Notes under the pieces: generated by a model
What the model was told of the DNA's origin: nothing
Databases searched by the model: none
Seen by the model: only the letters and a program-made list of their open reading frames with translations
Part shown: positions 27,365 through 35,341 of the stretch, piece by piece
Layout of the letters: each line of letters begins with the position of its first letter
Position numbering within the stretch: position 1 is the stretch's first letter
Position numbers and translations under genes: made by a program
Assembly: GCF_002257665.1 (NCBI RefSeq)
Contig: NZ_MQWB01000001.1
Span: 306,474 to 370,473, forward strand
Source of the DNA: Rubricoccus marinus
GTDB taxonomy: Bacteria > Bacteroidota > Rhodothermia > Rhodothermales > Rubricoccaceae
Length of the DNA stretch: 64,000 nt
Reading direction: 5' to 3'

Positions 27365-30300
27365 ATGTCCGTTCGATTCGCCGCCGTTGCCCTGGCGCTG
27401 CTGCTCCCCGCTCTCGCCTCAGCGCAGAGCTTGGCTGAGCAAACGGCGGTCCGCTACCTCCAGAACAACTGGAATCGCCACAGCCTCCAGCAGGCGGACG
27501 TGTCGGATCTCGTGGTCACGGACGAGGTGCCGGGGCTCAACGGGATCCAGCACGTGTACCTCCGGCAGGCCATCGGCGGCATCGAGGTCGCCAGCGGTCC
27601 GCTCTCGGTCGGCATCGACCGGCACGGGCGCGTGTTCCACGCCGCCGGCCGCCTGACCTCTGGCGTCGCGCAGAAGCGCGGGAGCGCCACCGCCTCGCTC
27701 TCGCCAGAGGCCGCGGTGATGGCGTTGGCGCAGGCCTCTGGCGTGGCGCCGCGCACGGCGTTCACGGCCGTCTCGCAGAAAGGCGGCGCCTCGCGCGAGA
27801 CCGTCCTGAGCGACGGCGGCGTAACGCGCCTGCCCGTCCGCGCCCGGCTCGTCTACGCCGAGGACGGCGGACGCCTCACGCTCGCGTGGGAGACCACGCT
27901 CTTCCTCAAGGACGGCGGCGATTGGTTCGGCCACATCGACGCCGCCACGGGCCGCGTGATCCGCATGGAGGACCGCCTGGTGAGCGAACTCTACCCGGTG
28001 CATGGCCCCGCTCCGGCCCGCGCGCCAGAGGCCAGCCGCGCCTCAGGCCCGGCGCCGATGGTGCCGTTCGCGGTCCAGGCCGCGAAGGCGCTCGCCTCTG
28101 GCGCCAGAGGCGGCGCGACGTACCGCGCCTACCCGATGCCCATCGAGAGCCCGCTCTACTCGGACCCCGTGGCGCCCGGCGACGCGCGCATCCTCATTTC
28201 GGGCATGGAGGACGCCATCGCGTCTCCCTTTGGCTGGCACGACACTGACGGCGTGGCCGGCGCGGAGTTCACGACGACGCGCGGCAACAACACGCACGCC
28301 TACCTCGACCGCGACGACGACGAGGAGCCGGACGCGAACGGCGAGCCCGACGGCGGCGAGAGCCTCACGTTCGACTTCCCGCTGGACTTCGCGCTGAGCC
28401 CCGAACTCAACAAGGACGCCTCCGTCGTCAACCTCTTCTACTGGAGCAACATCGTCCACGACGTCATGTACCGCTACGGCTTCGATGAGGCCAGCGGCAA
28501 CTTCCAGGCGAACAACTACGGCAACGGCGGCGCCGGGGGCGACGCGGTGGACTCCGAGAGCCAGAGCGGGGCGGACATCTGCAACGAGTTCAGCCCCTGC
28601 GACACCAACGCCAACTTCTCGACGCCCCCGGACGGCCAGGAGCCCCGCATGCAGATGTACATCGGCTCCAACCCGACGCCGGACATCGACGGCTCCTTTG
28701 ACCACACCGTTGTGGCGCACGAATACGGCCACGGGATCTCGACGCGCCTCACCGGAGGCCCGTCCAACGTCGGCTGCCTCCGCAACGACGAGCAAATGGG
28801 CGAGGGCTGGAGCGACTTCTTTGGCCTCATCATGACGATCGAGCCCGGAGATACGGGGGCAGACCGCCGCCCGGTGGGCAACTACCTCATCGGGCAGCCG
28901 GTCTCCGGAAACGGGATCCGCTCGGCACCTTTCCAGCCGTCGCCCGGCGCGCCGTACTCCACGGACTTCTCCGTCAACTCCGCGACCTACGGCGCGACGA
29001 ACGGCGGACTCTCCGCCCCGCACGGCGTCGGCTTCGTGTGGTCCCAGATCCTCTGGGAGGTGACGTGGGAGATGATCGAGGAGCACGGCTGGGACCCCGA
29101 TCTCTACAACGCCAGCGGCACGGCGGGCAACCAGATGATGCTGGCCCTCGTGATGGAGGGCCTGAAGCTCCAGCCCTGTAGCCCCGGCTTCGTGGACGGC
29201 CGTGATGCCATCCTCGCCGCCGATCAGGCGCTTTACAACGGCGAGAACACCGAGATCCTCTGGCGCGGCTTCGCGCGCCGCGGGCTCGGCCTCACCGCCC
29301 GCCAGGGTTCCTCGGCCTCCCGCTCCGATCAGGTCGAGAGCTTTGTGGAGCCGGAGGAGAACCCGCCAGCGGCCATCACCGACCTCTCCGCAACGGCCAA
29401 CGGGGACTTCGCGACCCTCCGGTTCACGGCCACTGGCGACGACGGGACGGTCGGTACGGCAGCGGAGTACTTCGTCCGCACGAGCGCCTCGCCGATCCTG
29501 ACCGAAGAGGACTGGGCGGGCGCGACGCCGCGGATGGCCACCGGCACGCCGCAGGTTAGCGGCACGCCAGAGGCGATCGAACTCCTCGGGTTGGACTTCG
29601 CCACGACCTACCACGTCGCGGTCAAGGCCATCGACGAGAGCTTCAACCTCTCACCGCTCTCCAACTCCGTCGAGTTCACGACGCTGGCCGCGCCGGACGT
29701 CGAGGTGGCGTCGGACGTGATCGCGTTCGAGGCCGAGGTGGGCGGCACGGCCGAGGCCACGCTCGACATCCAGAACACGGGTGAAGGCGACCTCCGCTTT
29801 AGCCTTTCGCTCGCCGCTTCCAGCAGCGCCACCGCCCGCCACCACGCAGCCTACGCCGCTGGCGCGGCGACCCGCCTCGCGGCAGCGCCGGAGCGGGACC
29901 CGACGCCAGAGGCCAAGGAAGCCCGCCAGGCCTCTGGCGTGGCGCCCAAGAGCCAGGGCTCCGGCGGCCCCGACGCTTTTGGCTACACGTGGACGGATTC
30001 GGACGAGGCCGGAGGCCCCGCGTTCGACTGGGTCGACATCTCCGAAACGGGGACGGCGATATCGCTCGGGGACGACGACAGCCAGCAGGTGCTGCTCCCG
30101 TTCACGTTCTCCTTCTACGGAGAGGACCAGACGGCGGTCTACATCGGCTCCAACGGCATCCTGTCTTTTGGCGCCACCGACTCGGACTCGTACACGAACG
30201 ATCCCATCCCCACCGCCGACACGCCCAACGCCATGATCGCGGCGTACTGGGACGACCTGAACCCGTCGCTCCGCGGGCGCGTCCTGCACCAGGACATGGG

Positions 30301-31357
30301 GGACGGCCGGTTCGTGGTGACGTACGAGGACGTGCCGCACTACAACCTCTCCGGGGAGGTCTCCACGTTCCAGGTCATCCTCAGCCAGAGCGGGGCCATC
30401 GTCTTCCAGTACCTGACGATGAAGGACGACGTGAGCGACCCCACCTCGCACACCATCGGGGTCGAGAACGCGGACGGCACGGACGGACTTCAGATCGTCA
30501 ACAACGCCGCGTACGTCCACGACGAACTGGCCATCCGCCTCTCCGCGTTCTGGGGCGACGCCCCGACGGCCACAGGCCGGATCGCTGGGGGCGGCTCTCA
30601 GACGGTGACGCTGCGCGCGGACGCTGCCGGCCTCGCGGTCGGGGTCTACGATGGCGTTCTCACGATCGCCTCCAACGACCCAGACGAGGCCGTCACGACC
30701 GTTCCCCTGCAGCTCACGGTGGGCAACCCGAACGCCCCGCTGGCCTCGGTCACGCCCGGCTCCGTCACGCAAGACGTGCCCCGTGGGGAGACGCAAGAGG
30801 CCACGCTCACCATCGCCAACGCTGGCGGCGTGGCGCTGGACTGGTCCCTGGCGGACGCCAGCGGCACGCTCCCGTCCTGGCTTTCTCTCAGCGCCGCCTC
30901 TGGCGAGGTCGCCCCCGGCGCCTCGGTAGACGTGACCGCCACGCTGGCCCCTGGCGTCGAGTTCAACGCCGGGAGCACGCAGACGACGACGCTCGTGCTC
31001 ACGTCCAACGACCCCAACGGGACCGTCTCGGTGGATGTCTCGATGAACGTCCTCGCAGGCGTCGCCAACGAGGACGGGCTGGACTTTGACGGGCCGTACG
31101 TGCTCAGCGAGGTCGCGCCCAACCCCGTAGGTCGCTCGGCCACGGCCACCTTTGCCGTGCGCGAGTCGCAGAACGTGACGATCGACGTGCTGGACCTTTT
31201 GGGGCGCCGCGTGGCATCCGTCCACAGCGGGCCCGTGGCCGGGATGACGCGGCAGGTGGTCGAGATCGACGCCTCGCGCTTGGCCTCTGGCGCGTACGTG
31301 CTGGTGCTCCGCGGCGAGACGTTCGCTACATCGCGGCGCATCACCGTCGCGCGCTGA
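27365..31357 (+). CDS. Secreted M36 (fungalysin) metalloprotease with T9SS domain
   Basis: A 1330-residue secreted protease. The ATG at 27365 starts the signal peptide (MSVRFAAVALALLLPALASA). A pro-region (FTP/PepSY-like, about 30-230) precedes the M36 catalytic domain with zinc motif HEYGH at 452-456 and the third ligand Glu480 in GEGWSDFF. After about residue 670 comes a fibronectin-III-like module (AAITDLSATANGDFATLRF), segments with DIQNTGEGDLRFSL-type Ig-like strands, and a T9SS sorting domain (VAPNPVGRSATATF ... VLDLLGRRVASVHSG ... LASGAYVLVLRG). It should degrade extracellular protein. A hairpin terminator follows. Confidence 0.93.
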   Translation: MSVRFAAVALALLLPALASAQSLAEQTAVRYLQNNWNRHSLQQADVSDLVVTDEVPGLNGIQHVYLRQAIGGIEVASGPLSVGIDRHGRVFHAAGRLTSGVAQKRGSATASLSPEAAVMALAQASGVAPRTAFTAVSQKGGASRETVLSDGGVTRLPVRARLVYAEDGGRLTLAWETTLFLKDGGDWFGHIDAATGRVIRMEDRLVSELYPVHGPAPARAPEASRASGPAPMVPFAVQAAKALASGARGGATYRAYPMPIESPLYSDPVAPGDARILISGMEDAIASPFGWHDTDGVAGAEFTTTRGNNTHAYLDRDDDEEPDANGEPDGGESLTFDFPLDFALSPELNKDASVVNLFYWSNIVHDVMYRYGFDEASGNFQANNYGNGGAGGDAVDSESQSGADICNEFSPCDTNANFSTPPDGQEPRMQMYIGSNPTPDIDGSFDHTVVAHEYGHGISTRLTGGPSNVGCLRNDEQMGEGWSDFFGLIMTIEPGDTGADRRPVGNYLIGQPVSGNGIRSAPFQPSPGAPYSTDFSVNSATYGATNGGLSAPHGVGFVWSQILWEVTWEMIEEHGWDPDLYNASGTAGNQMMLALVMEGLKLQPCSPGFVDGRDAILAADQALYNGENTEILWRGFARRGLGLTARQGSSASRSDQVESFVEPEENPPAAITDLSATANGDFATLRFTATGDDGTVGTAAEYFVRTSASPILTEEDWAGATPRMATGTPQVSGTPEAIELLGLDFATTYHVAVKAIDESFNLSPLSNSVEFTTLAAPDVEVASDVIAFEAEVGGTAEATLDIQNTGEGDLRFSLSLAASSSATARHHAAYAAGAATRLAAAPERDPTPEAKEARQASGVAPKSQGSGGPDAFGYTWTDSDEAGGPAFDWVDISETGTAISLGDDDSQQVLLPFTFSFYGEDQTAVYIGSNGILSFGATDSDSYTNDPIPTADTPNAMIAAYWDDLNPSLRGRVLHQDMGDGRFVVTYEDVPHYNLSGEVSTFQVILSQSGAIVFQYLTMKDDVSDPTSHTIGVENADGTDGLQIVNNAAYVHDELAIRLSAFWGDAPTATGRIAGGGSQTVTLRADAAGLAVGVYDGVLTIASNDPDEAVTTVPLQLTVGNPNAPLASVTPGSVTQDVPRGETQEATLTIANAGGVALDWSLADASGTLPSWLSLSAASGEVAPGASVDVTATLAPGVEFNAGSTQTTTLVLTSNDPNGTVSVDVSMNVLAGVANEDGLDFDGPYVLSEVAPNPVGRSATATFAVRESQNVTIDVLDLLGRRVASVHSGPVAGMTRQVVEIDASRLASGAYVLVLRGETFATSRRITVAR

Positions 31358-31378
31358 GCCCGCTCCGCCTCTAGCGAC

Positions 31379-31408
31379 GAGGGCCGCTCCGCACGCGGAG
31401 CGGCCCTC
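31379..31408 (+). terminator. 13-bp hairpin after M36 protease gene
   Basis: GAGGGCCGCTCCG (31379-31391) and CGGAGCGGCCCTC (31396-31408) form a perfect stem with a CACG tetraloop 22 bp after the stop. It has no motif copy; the T-tract is poor (GGTGTAACT). Confidence 0.75.
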
Positions 31409-31477
31409 GGTGTAACTGCGCGGCATGTTAGACAGGCGTTAGCTATGGGTCTAGAGGCCGAGTCTGCCGTTTGAGCC

Positions 31478-31930
31478 ATGCGCCTACTTGTCCTTCTCGC
31501 CCTAGCCTGGGTGGCCGCCCCCGTCTCCGCGCAGTCCGGCCCGCTCCACGATCAGGAAGTGACGTGGCGGAGCTACAACGGCGATCGGCCGCGTGCGGTG
31601 CGCGTCCGGGTGTTCGCCTCTGGCGACGAGAGGCGCCCGCATACCGTCGTCGTGGATGACCGGGCGGCCAACGGGCGAGCGCCCGTGACCGACGAGGCGC
31701 CGTACGTGGCGGAGACGATCGGGCGCGAGCTGGGCTTCAACCCGGTGGAGGCGGCCTTCGTGTTCCGGTTCACGGCCGCCTCGTTCGCGGAAGAGGGGAG
31801 CGATAGCGGCAAGGCCGTCCTCGTTAAAGCGACGTTCCGCCGGACGTCCAGCGGCTCCCTCGGCTCGCCGTCGTGGCGGGTGCTGACGCCAGAGGCGTTG
31901 GAGGACCTCACGGACCGTCAGATGCGGTGA
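31478..31930 (+). CDS. Small secreted protein of unknown function
   Basis: A 150-residue protein with a signal peptide (MRLLVLLALAWVAAPVSAQ). I do not recognise the remainder, which is about 130 residues with alternating strands (TWRSYNGDRPRAVRVRVFASG, VEAAFVFRFTAASFAEEG, AVLVKATFRR). Periplasmic or secreted. It stands alone: a terminator separates it from the protease gene and 156 bp separate it from the next gene. Confidence 0.65.
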   Translation: MRLLVLLALAWVAAPVSAQSGPLHDQEVTWRSYNGDRPRAVRVRVFASGDERRPHTVVVDDRAANGRAPVTDEAPYVAETIGRELGFNPVEAAFVFRFTAASFAEEGSDSGKAVLVKATFRRTSSGSLGSPSWRVLTPEALEDLTDRQMR

Positions 31931-32086
31931 GGCAGAGTCATCTAACCCGTTGAAGGTGAGTCGGCTGGCGCCGCGCGAACGTGCCTGGGACGAGGGCGAA
32001 AACGCAGGCGATCAGAGGGACCTTTTCGGAGCGTGTGGCGTGGAAGGTGTCACAACAACCACCGCACACTCCGGGCCTCTCCTGCC

Positions 32087-32476
32087 ATGACCGACGACGC
32101 GACCAAGCTTGACCTCGACGAACTATCCGAGGCGCTTCTCATCTCCAAACAGACTCTCGTCCGCTGGACGGACCGAGGGCTCATCAACGCGAACCTCGGT
32201 TGGGGGATTTCGAAGCGCAACCAGGAGACTCGCCTGATCGAGATCAGCCCGTCCTCCCTGGACTTCCTCAATGGCTTCGCGGCCGAGTACCGCGATGACA
32301 CCGTGAGCCGGACCGAGGCGCGGCGCCTGCTCAAGCTGATCGACCGGAACCAGGTCCAGAAGCTGATCCGCCAGGGGAGCATCAAGGCCAAGAAGATCAA
32401 AGGCGAGACGCGCGTCAGCGTGGGCTCCGTGGAGGACTACCTCCGCACGCTGGAAGAGGACGAGGCCGTCGCCTAG
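32087..32476 (+). CDS. Helix-turn-helix DNA-binding protein (excisionase/MerR-like)
   Basis: A 129-residue cytosolic protein starting at the ATG at 32087. It contains two winged-helix-like halves: LDELSEALLISKQTLVRWTDRGLI at about 8-31 and a second one ending IRQGSIKAKKIKGETRVSVGSVEDYL at about 95-120, the pattern of MerR/excisionase-type DNA-binding domains (helix-turn-helix with basic wing). It carries no motif copy inside. The TAG stop runs into an imperfect motif palindrome (GCCTCTTGCGCCAGAGGC, 32476-32493). Probably a transcription regulator; target unknown. Confidence 0.65.
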   Translation: MTDDATKLDLDELSEALLISKQTLVRWTDRGLINANLGWGISKRNQETRLIEISPSSLDFLNGFAAEYRDDTVSRTEARRLLKLIDRNQVQKLIRQGSIKAKKIKGETRVSVGSVEDYLRTLEEDEAVA

Positions 32477-32582
32477 CCTCTTGCGCCAGAGGCGGCCCCG
32501 TGCGAGCAGCCTCTGGCGTAGCGCCGCGCGCAGATCGTGCGGCAAGGACCTGCCCTGGATGCCAGAGGCGTAGGTTCGCGGT

Positions 32583-33434
32583 ATGGACCTGCTCCGCCTC
32601 ACGCGCCCGCTCAACGTGATCCTCTTCCTCGCCGCGACGGCGCTGGGAGGGGCCCTCGTGGCGGGCGCCGCTGCGTTTGAGGGCGCCGCCCTGGGGGCGC
32701 TGTTCCTCGCGATGGGCTCGGCCACGCTCGTGGGCGCAGGCTCCAACGTGGTCAACGACCTGTACGACGTGGAGATCGACCGCGTAAACCGGCCCGGGCG
32801 GCCTCTGGCGGCAGGGACGGTCTCGGCGCGCGCGGCGTGGATCTTCTGGGCGCTGCTCTCGGCGGGCGGCGTTCTCCTGGGCTCGCTGGTCTCGCCGCTG
32901 CACGCGGCGATTTCGGCGGCGTCGGTGGCGCTGCTGTGGGTGTACAGCGCGAAGCTGAAGGGGACCGTTCTGCTGGGCAACGTGGCAGTCGCGGCCGTGA
33001 TTGGAATGGGCGTGGCGTTCGGTGGCCTCGCGGTTGGTCCCGCGAGAGGCCCGCTGTGGGCGGGGGGGCTGGTGGGCGCGGCCATCGTGTTCGCACGCGA
33101 GATCGCGAAGGACGTGGAGGACGCCGAGGGCGACCGCGCAGGCGGCGCGCGCACGCTGCCGATCGTGTGGGGCGAGCGCCGCGCGCTGGGGCTCAGCATT
33201 GGCGTGATCGTGCTCGTGCTGGCGGCGTTGCCTCTGGCGGCCGAGGTCGTTGGCGCATCGTTCTACGTGTGGGGCCTGCCTCTGGCGGCGTGCCTGCTGA
33301 TGGCGCTATGGACGCTGGGGGCGACGTTGGGCGTGGGTGAGCCGCTCCGCGAGCCCTCGCGCCGCGCCAGTGGATGGCTCAAAGGCGCGCTCGTGGCGGG
33401 CATCGTGGGTCTGGTGATCGCGCGGCTAGGCTGA
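32583..33434 (+). CDS. UbiA-family prenyltransferase
   Basis: A 283-residue integral membrane protein with about nine helices. Both Mg-diphosphate motifs are present: NDLYDVEIDRVNRPGRPL (Asp59, Asp62, Asp66) and KDVEDAEGD (176-184). The NxPxRP pattern and short length fit the geranylgeranylglycerol-phosphate / homogentisate-like branch of the family; the acceptor cannot be fixed. The TGA stop is directly followed by a motif copy, and the convergent secreted-protein gene ends 10 bp further on. Confidence 0.85.
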   Translation: MDLLRLTRPLNVILFLAATALGGALVAGAAAFEGAALGALFLAMGSATLVGAGSNVVNDLYDVEIDRVNRPGRPLAAGTVSARAAWIFWALLSAGGVLLGSLVSPLHAAISAASVALLWVYSAKLKGTVLLGNVAVAAVIGMGVAFGGLAVGPARGPLWAGGLVGAAIVFAREIAKDVEDAEGDRAGGARTLPIVWGERRALGLSIGVIVLVLAALPLAAEVVGASFYVWGLPLAACLLMALWTLGATLGVGEPLREPSRRASGWLKGALVAGIVGLVIARLG

Positions 33435-33444
33435 GCCTCTGGCG

Positions 33445-34938
33445 CTACCGCGCGACGGTGAACCGCGCTCTCAGCACCTCGCCGCCGACCTCGGCGCGCA
33501 CGGTGTAGACGCCCGCCGCCCACGCCCGCGTGTCGACCTCCCACGCGTGATCGCCTCGCGCGCCAGAGGCTTCGCGGTGGACCTCGCGGCCTCTGGCGTC
33601 GTAGACCGTGACCGTTGCCGCCTCTGGGGTGCTCACCTCCAGCGCGATCCGCACCGCGCCCGAGGCGGGGTTCGGGCTCACGCGCAACCGCGCGCCAGAG
33701 GCCTCTCGCGGCGGGGGCTCCCCCGCCACCGCCACGACCGGCACCGACGTCCGCTTGTCCCACACCGGCCCTCGGGACGACACGCCCACATACAGCCGCC
33801 CGTCCGGGCCCGCCTGCGCCCATTGCGCGCGCGGGTTGCCTACCTCAGGGCCGTGCTCCTCTGGCGGGAACAGCTCCTCCCACTCCGCCCACAGCGACCA
33901 CGTCTCCCCCGCGTCGCCCGTCCACCACACCGGCCCCCGCATCATCACCGCCGCCGCCTGCCCGCCCCCGAGGTCCACGAGGTCCACGCACGTCCCGAAC
34001 GCCCCGTACGGCCAGAGCTCCGCCGTCTGCCGCCACGTGTCGCCCCCGTCGTCGGAGACGCGGGCGTACACGCTGTCGGTGGGGACGCGGATGTCGTTGA
34101 CGACCGTGACCACGCGGTCGCCCCCGCCGGGGGCCCGCCCGCGGAGCGTGGCGATGCAGCCCGTGGCCTGCTGGGCGTAGGCGTATTCCGGCGTGGGGTG
34201 CCAGGTGTCGCCCCCGTCGTCGGAGCGGGTGACGCCGGAGAGCCCGGCGCCGAGGAGCCGCCCGGCGTGGGGCCCCGTGGTGACGACGGCGACGCGCTCG
34301 GCGTGGGCGTCGTTGCCGTAGGCGTCGTAGAGCCAGCCGGTGGCCTCCCTCCACGACGCGCCGCGGTCGTCGGAGAGGTGCGCCATCCCGCTCCCCTGCA
34401 TGGCGACGAGGCGGCCGGCGTAGGGCAGCCCCGCGGGGATCTCCACGATCCGCAGCGTCCTACCAATGCTCTCGTGCCGGGTCCAGGACTGCCCCGCATC
34501 GACGGAGCGGTAGGCGCCCCCGAGCTCGTCGATGATGAGGGTGTCCCGCCCCAGGGCGTGGATGGCGCCCACGGCGCCCCGGGGTTGGTCCGACACCTTT
34601 ACCCAGACCGCGCTGGAGTCGTAGGGCGGGGGGAGCCTGTAGATGCCGTCGTACACGACCTCCTCGCCGTCGAGGCTGTTCCGGTCCGCGAACACGCCCC
34701 AGAGCGCGCCGTCGGGGCCGAACGAGGGGGGATAGGGCGTGTTGTGGGGGTGGTTGCCCACGCGCTCCCACGTCACCTCCGGCTGCGCCGCCGCGCCAGA
34801 GGCCAGGACCATCGCGAGGAGCGCTCGCGCCACGAGCGTCCTCGCGGCGAGGCCCACGCAGGGCCGCGCACGCGAGCCGCGCTCGGGCGTCTCACGCCTT
34901 TCGCGTCTGGGCGGGGTTCCACGTCTGGGCGTCGTCAT
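33445..34938 (-). CDS. Secreted BNR/sialidase-like protein with T9SS domain, paralogue A
   Basis: A 497-residue protein. The ATG at 34938 precedes a basic N-region and then the export signal ARALLAMVLASGAAAQ. The body has BNR/Asp-box-like repeats (SDDRGASWREA, SDDGGDTWHPT, SDDGGDTWRQT, TGDAGETWSL), as in a sialidase-type beta-propeller; catalytic sialidase residues are not evident. The C-terminus is a T9SS domain (VSPNPASGAVRIAL ... VYDARGREVHRE ... WAAGVYTVRAEV). Its ends are nearly identical in DNA to those of the gene at 38537, while the middles differ. The open frame continues upstream without a stop into a decayed sorting-domain fragment. Confidence 0.82.
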   Translation of the reverse strand: MTTPRRGTPPRRERRETPERGSRARPCVGLAARTLVARALLAMVLASGAAAQPEVTWERVGNHPHNTPYPPSFGPDGALWGVFADRNSLDGEEVVYDGIYRLPPPYDSSAVWVKVSDQPRGAVGAIHALGRDTLIIDELGGAYRSVDAGQSWTRHESIGRTLRIVEIPAGLPYAGRLVAMQGSGMAHLSDDRGASWREATGWLYDAYGNDAHAERVAVVTTGPHAGRLLGAGLSGVTRSDDGGDTWHPTPEYAYAQQATGCIATLRGRAPGGGDRVVTVVNDIRVPTDSVYARVSDDGGDTWRQTAELWPYGAFGTCVDLVDLGGGQAAAVMMRGPVWWTGDAGETWSLWAEWEELFPPEEHGPEVGNPRAQWAQAGPDGRLYVGVSSRGPVWDKRTSVPVVAVAGEPPPREASGARLRVSPNPASGAVRIALEVSTPEAATVTVYDARGREVHREASGARGDHAWEVDTRAWAAGVYTVRAEVGGEVLRARFTVAR

Positions 34939-35199
34939 CACCGGGCTATAGAGGGCGGTGCTCGCGGCCGTCCCATCGGCCATCTCTACGCGCACGACGT
35001 AGAGCCCCGCCGGCAGCCCCGACACGTCCAGGGCTCAGCTCTCTCCGGCCTGATCGGGCGCGTCGGCGGCCCGCTCGATCACGCGGCGCCCGAGCGCGTC
35101 CACGACGACGAGGCGGGCAGCGCCGGAACCGCTCGGCCGCTGGATCGCGACCTCGACCGCCCCGGAGGCCGGGTTCGGGAAGGCGACGAGCCTCGTGCG
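34939..35199 (-). pseudogene. Decayed T9SS sorting-domain fragment
   Basis: Reading leftward from 35199 the frame encodes RLVAFPNPASGAVEVAI, then LVVVDALGRRVIERA, a TGA stop at 35037-35035, and in the same frame ALDVSGLPAGLYVVRVEM. Together these are one T9SS C-terminal domain broken by a single in-frame stop, probably from TGG. The preceding protein body is gone and no stop ends the fragment, which runs into paralogue A. The remaining part of the gap, 35200-35341, holds nothing recognisable. Confidence 0.75.
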
Positions 35200-35341
35200 G
35201 AAGCCGCTGTGCCATCGGCCCGGTCCTGCCGAGCACCAGCGCGGGCGGGCCCGCACCGTACCCTTCGGCGGCAGCCCCCAGCGGAAGCTCCGCTCGCCCC
35301 TCGCTGAGCCAGGCTTGACCTGGAGGCCGGGGGAGCGCGGC

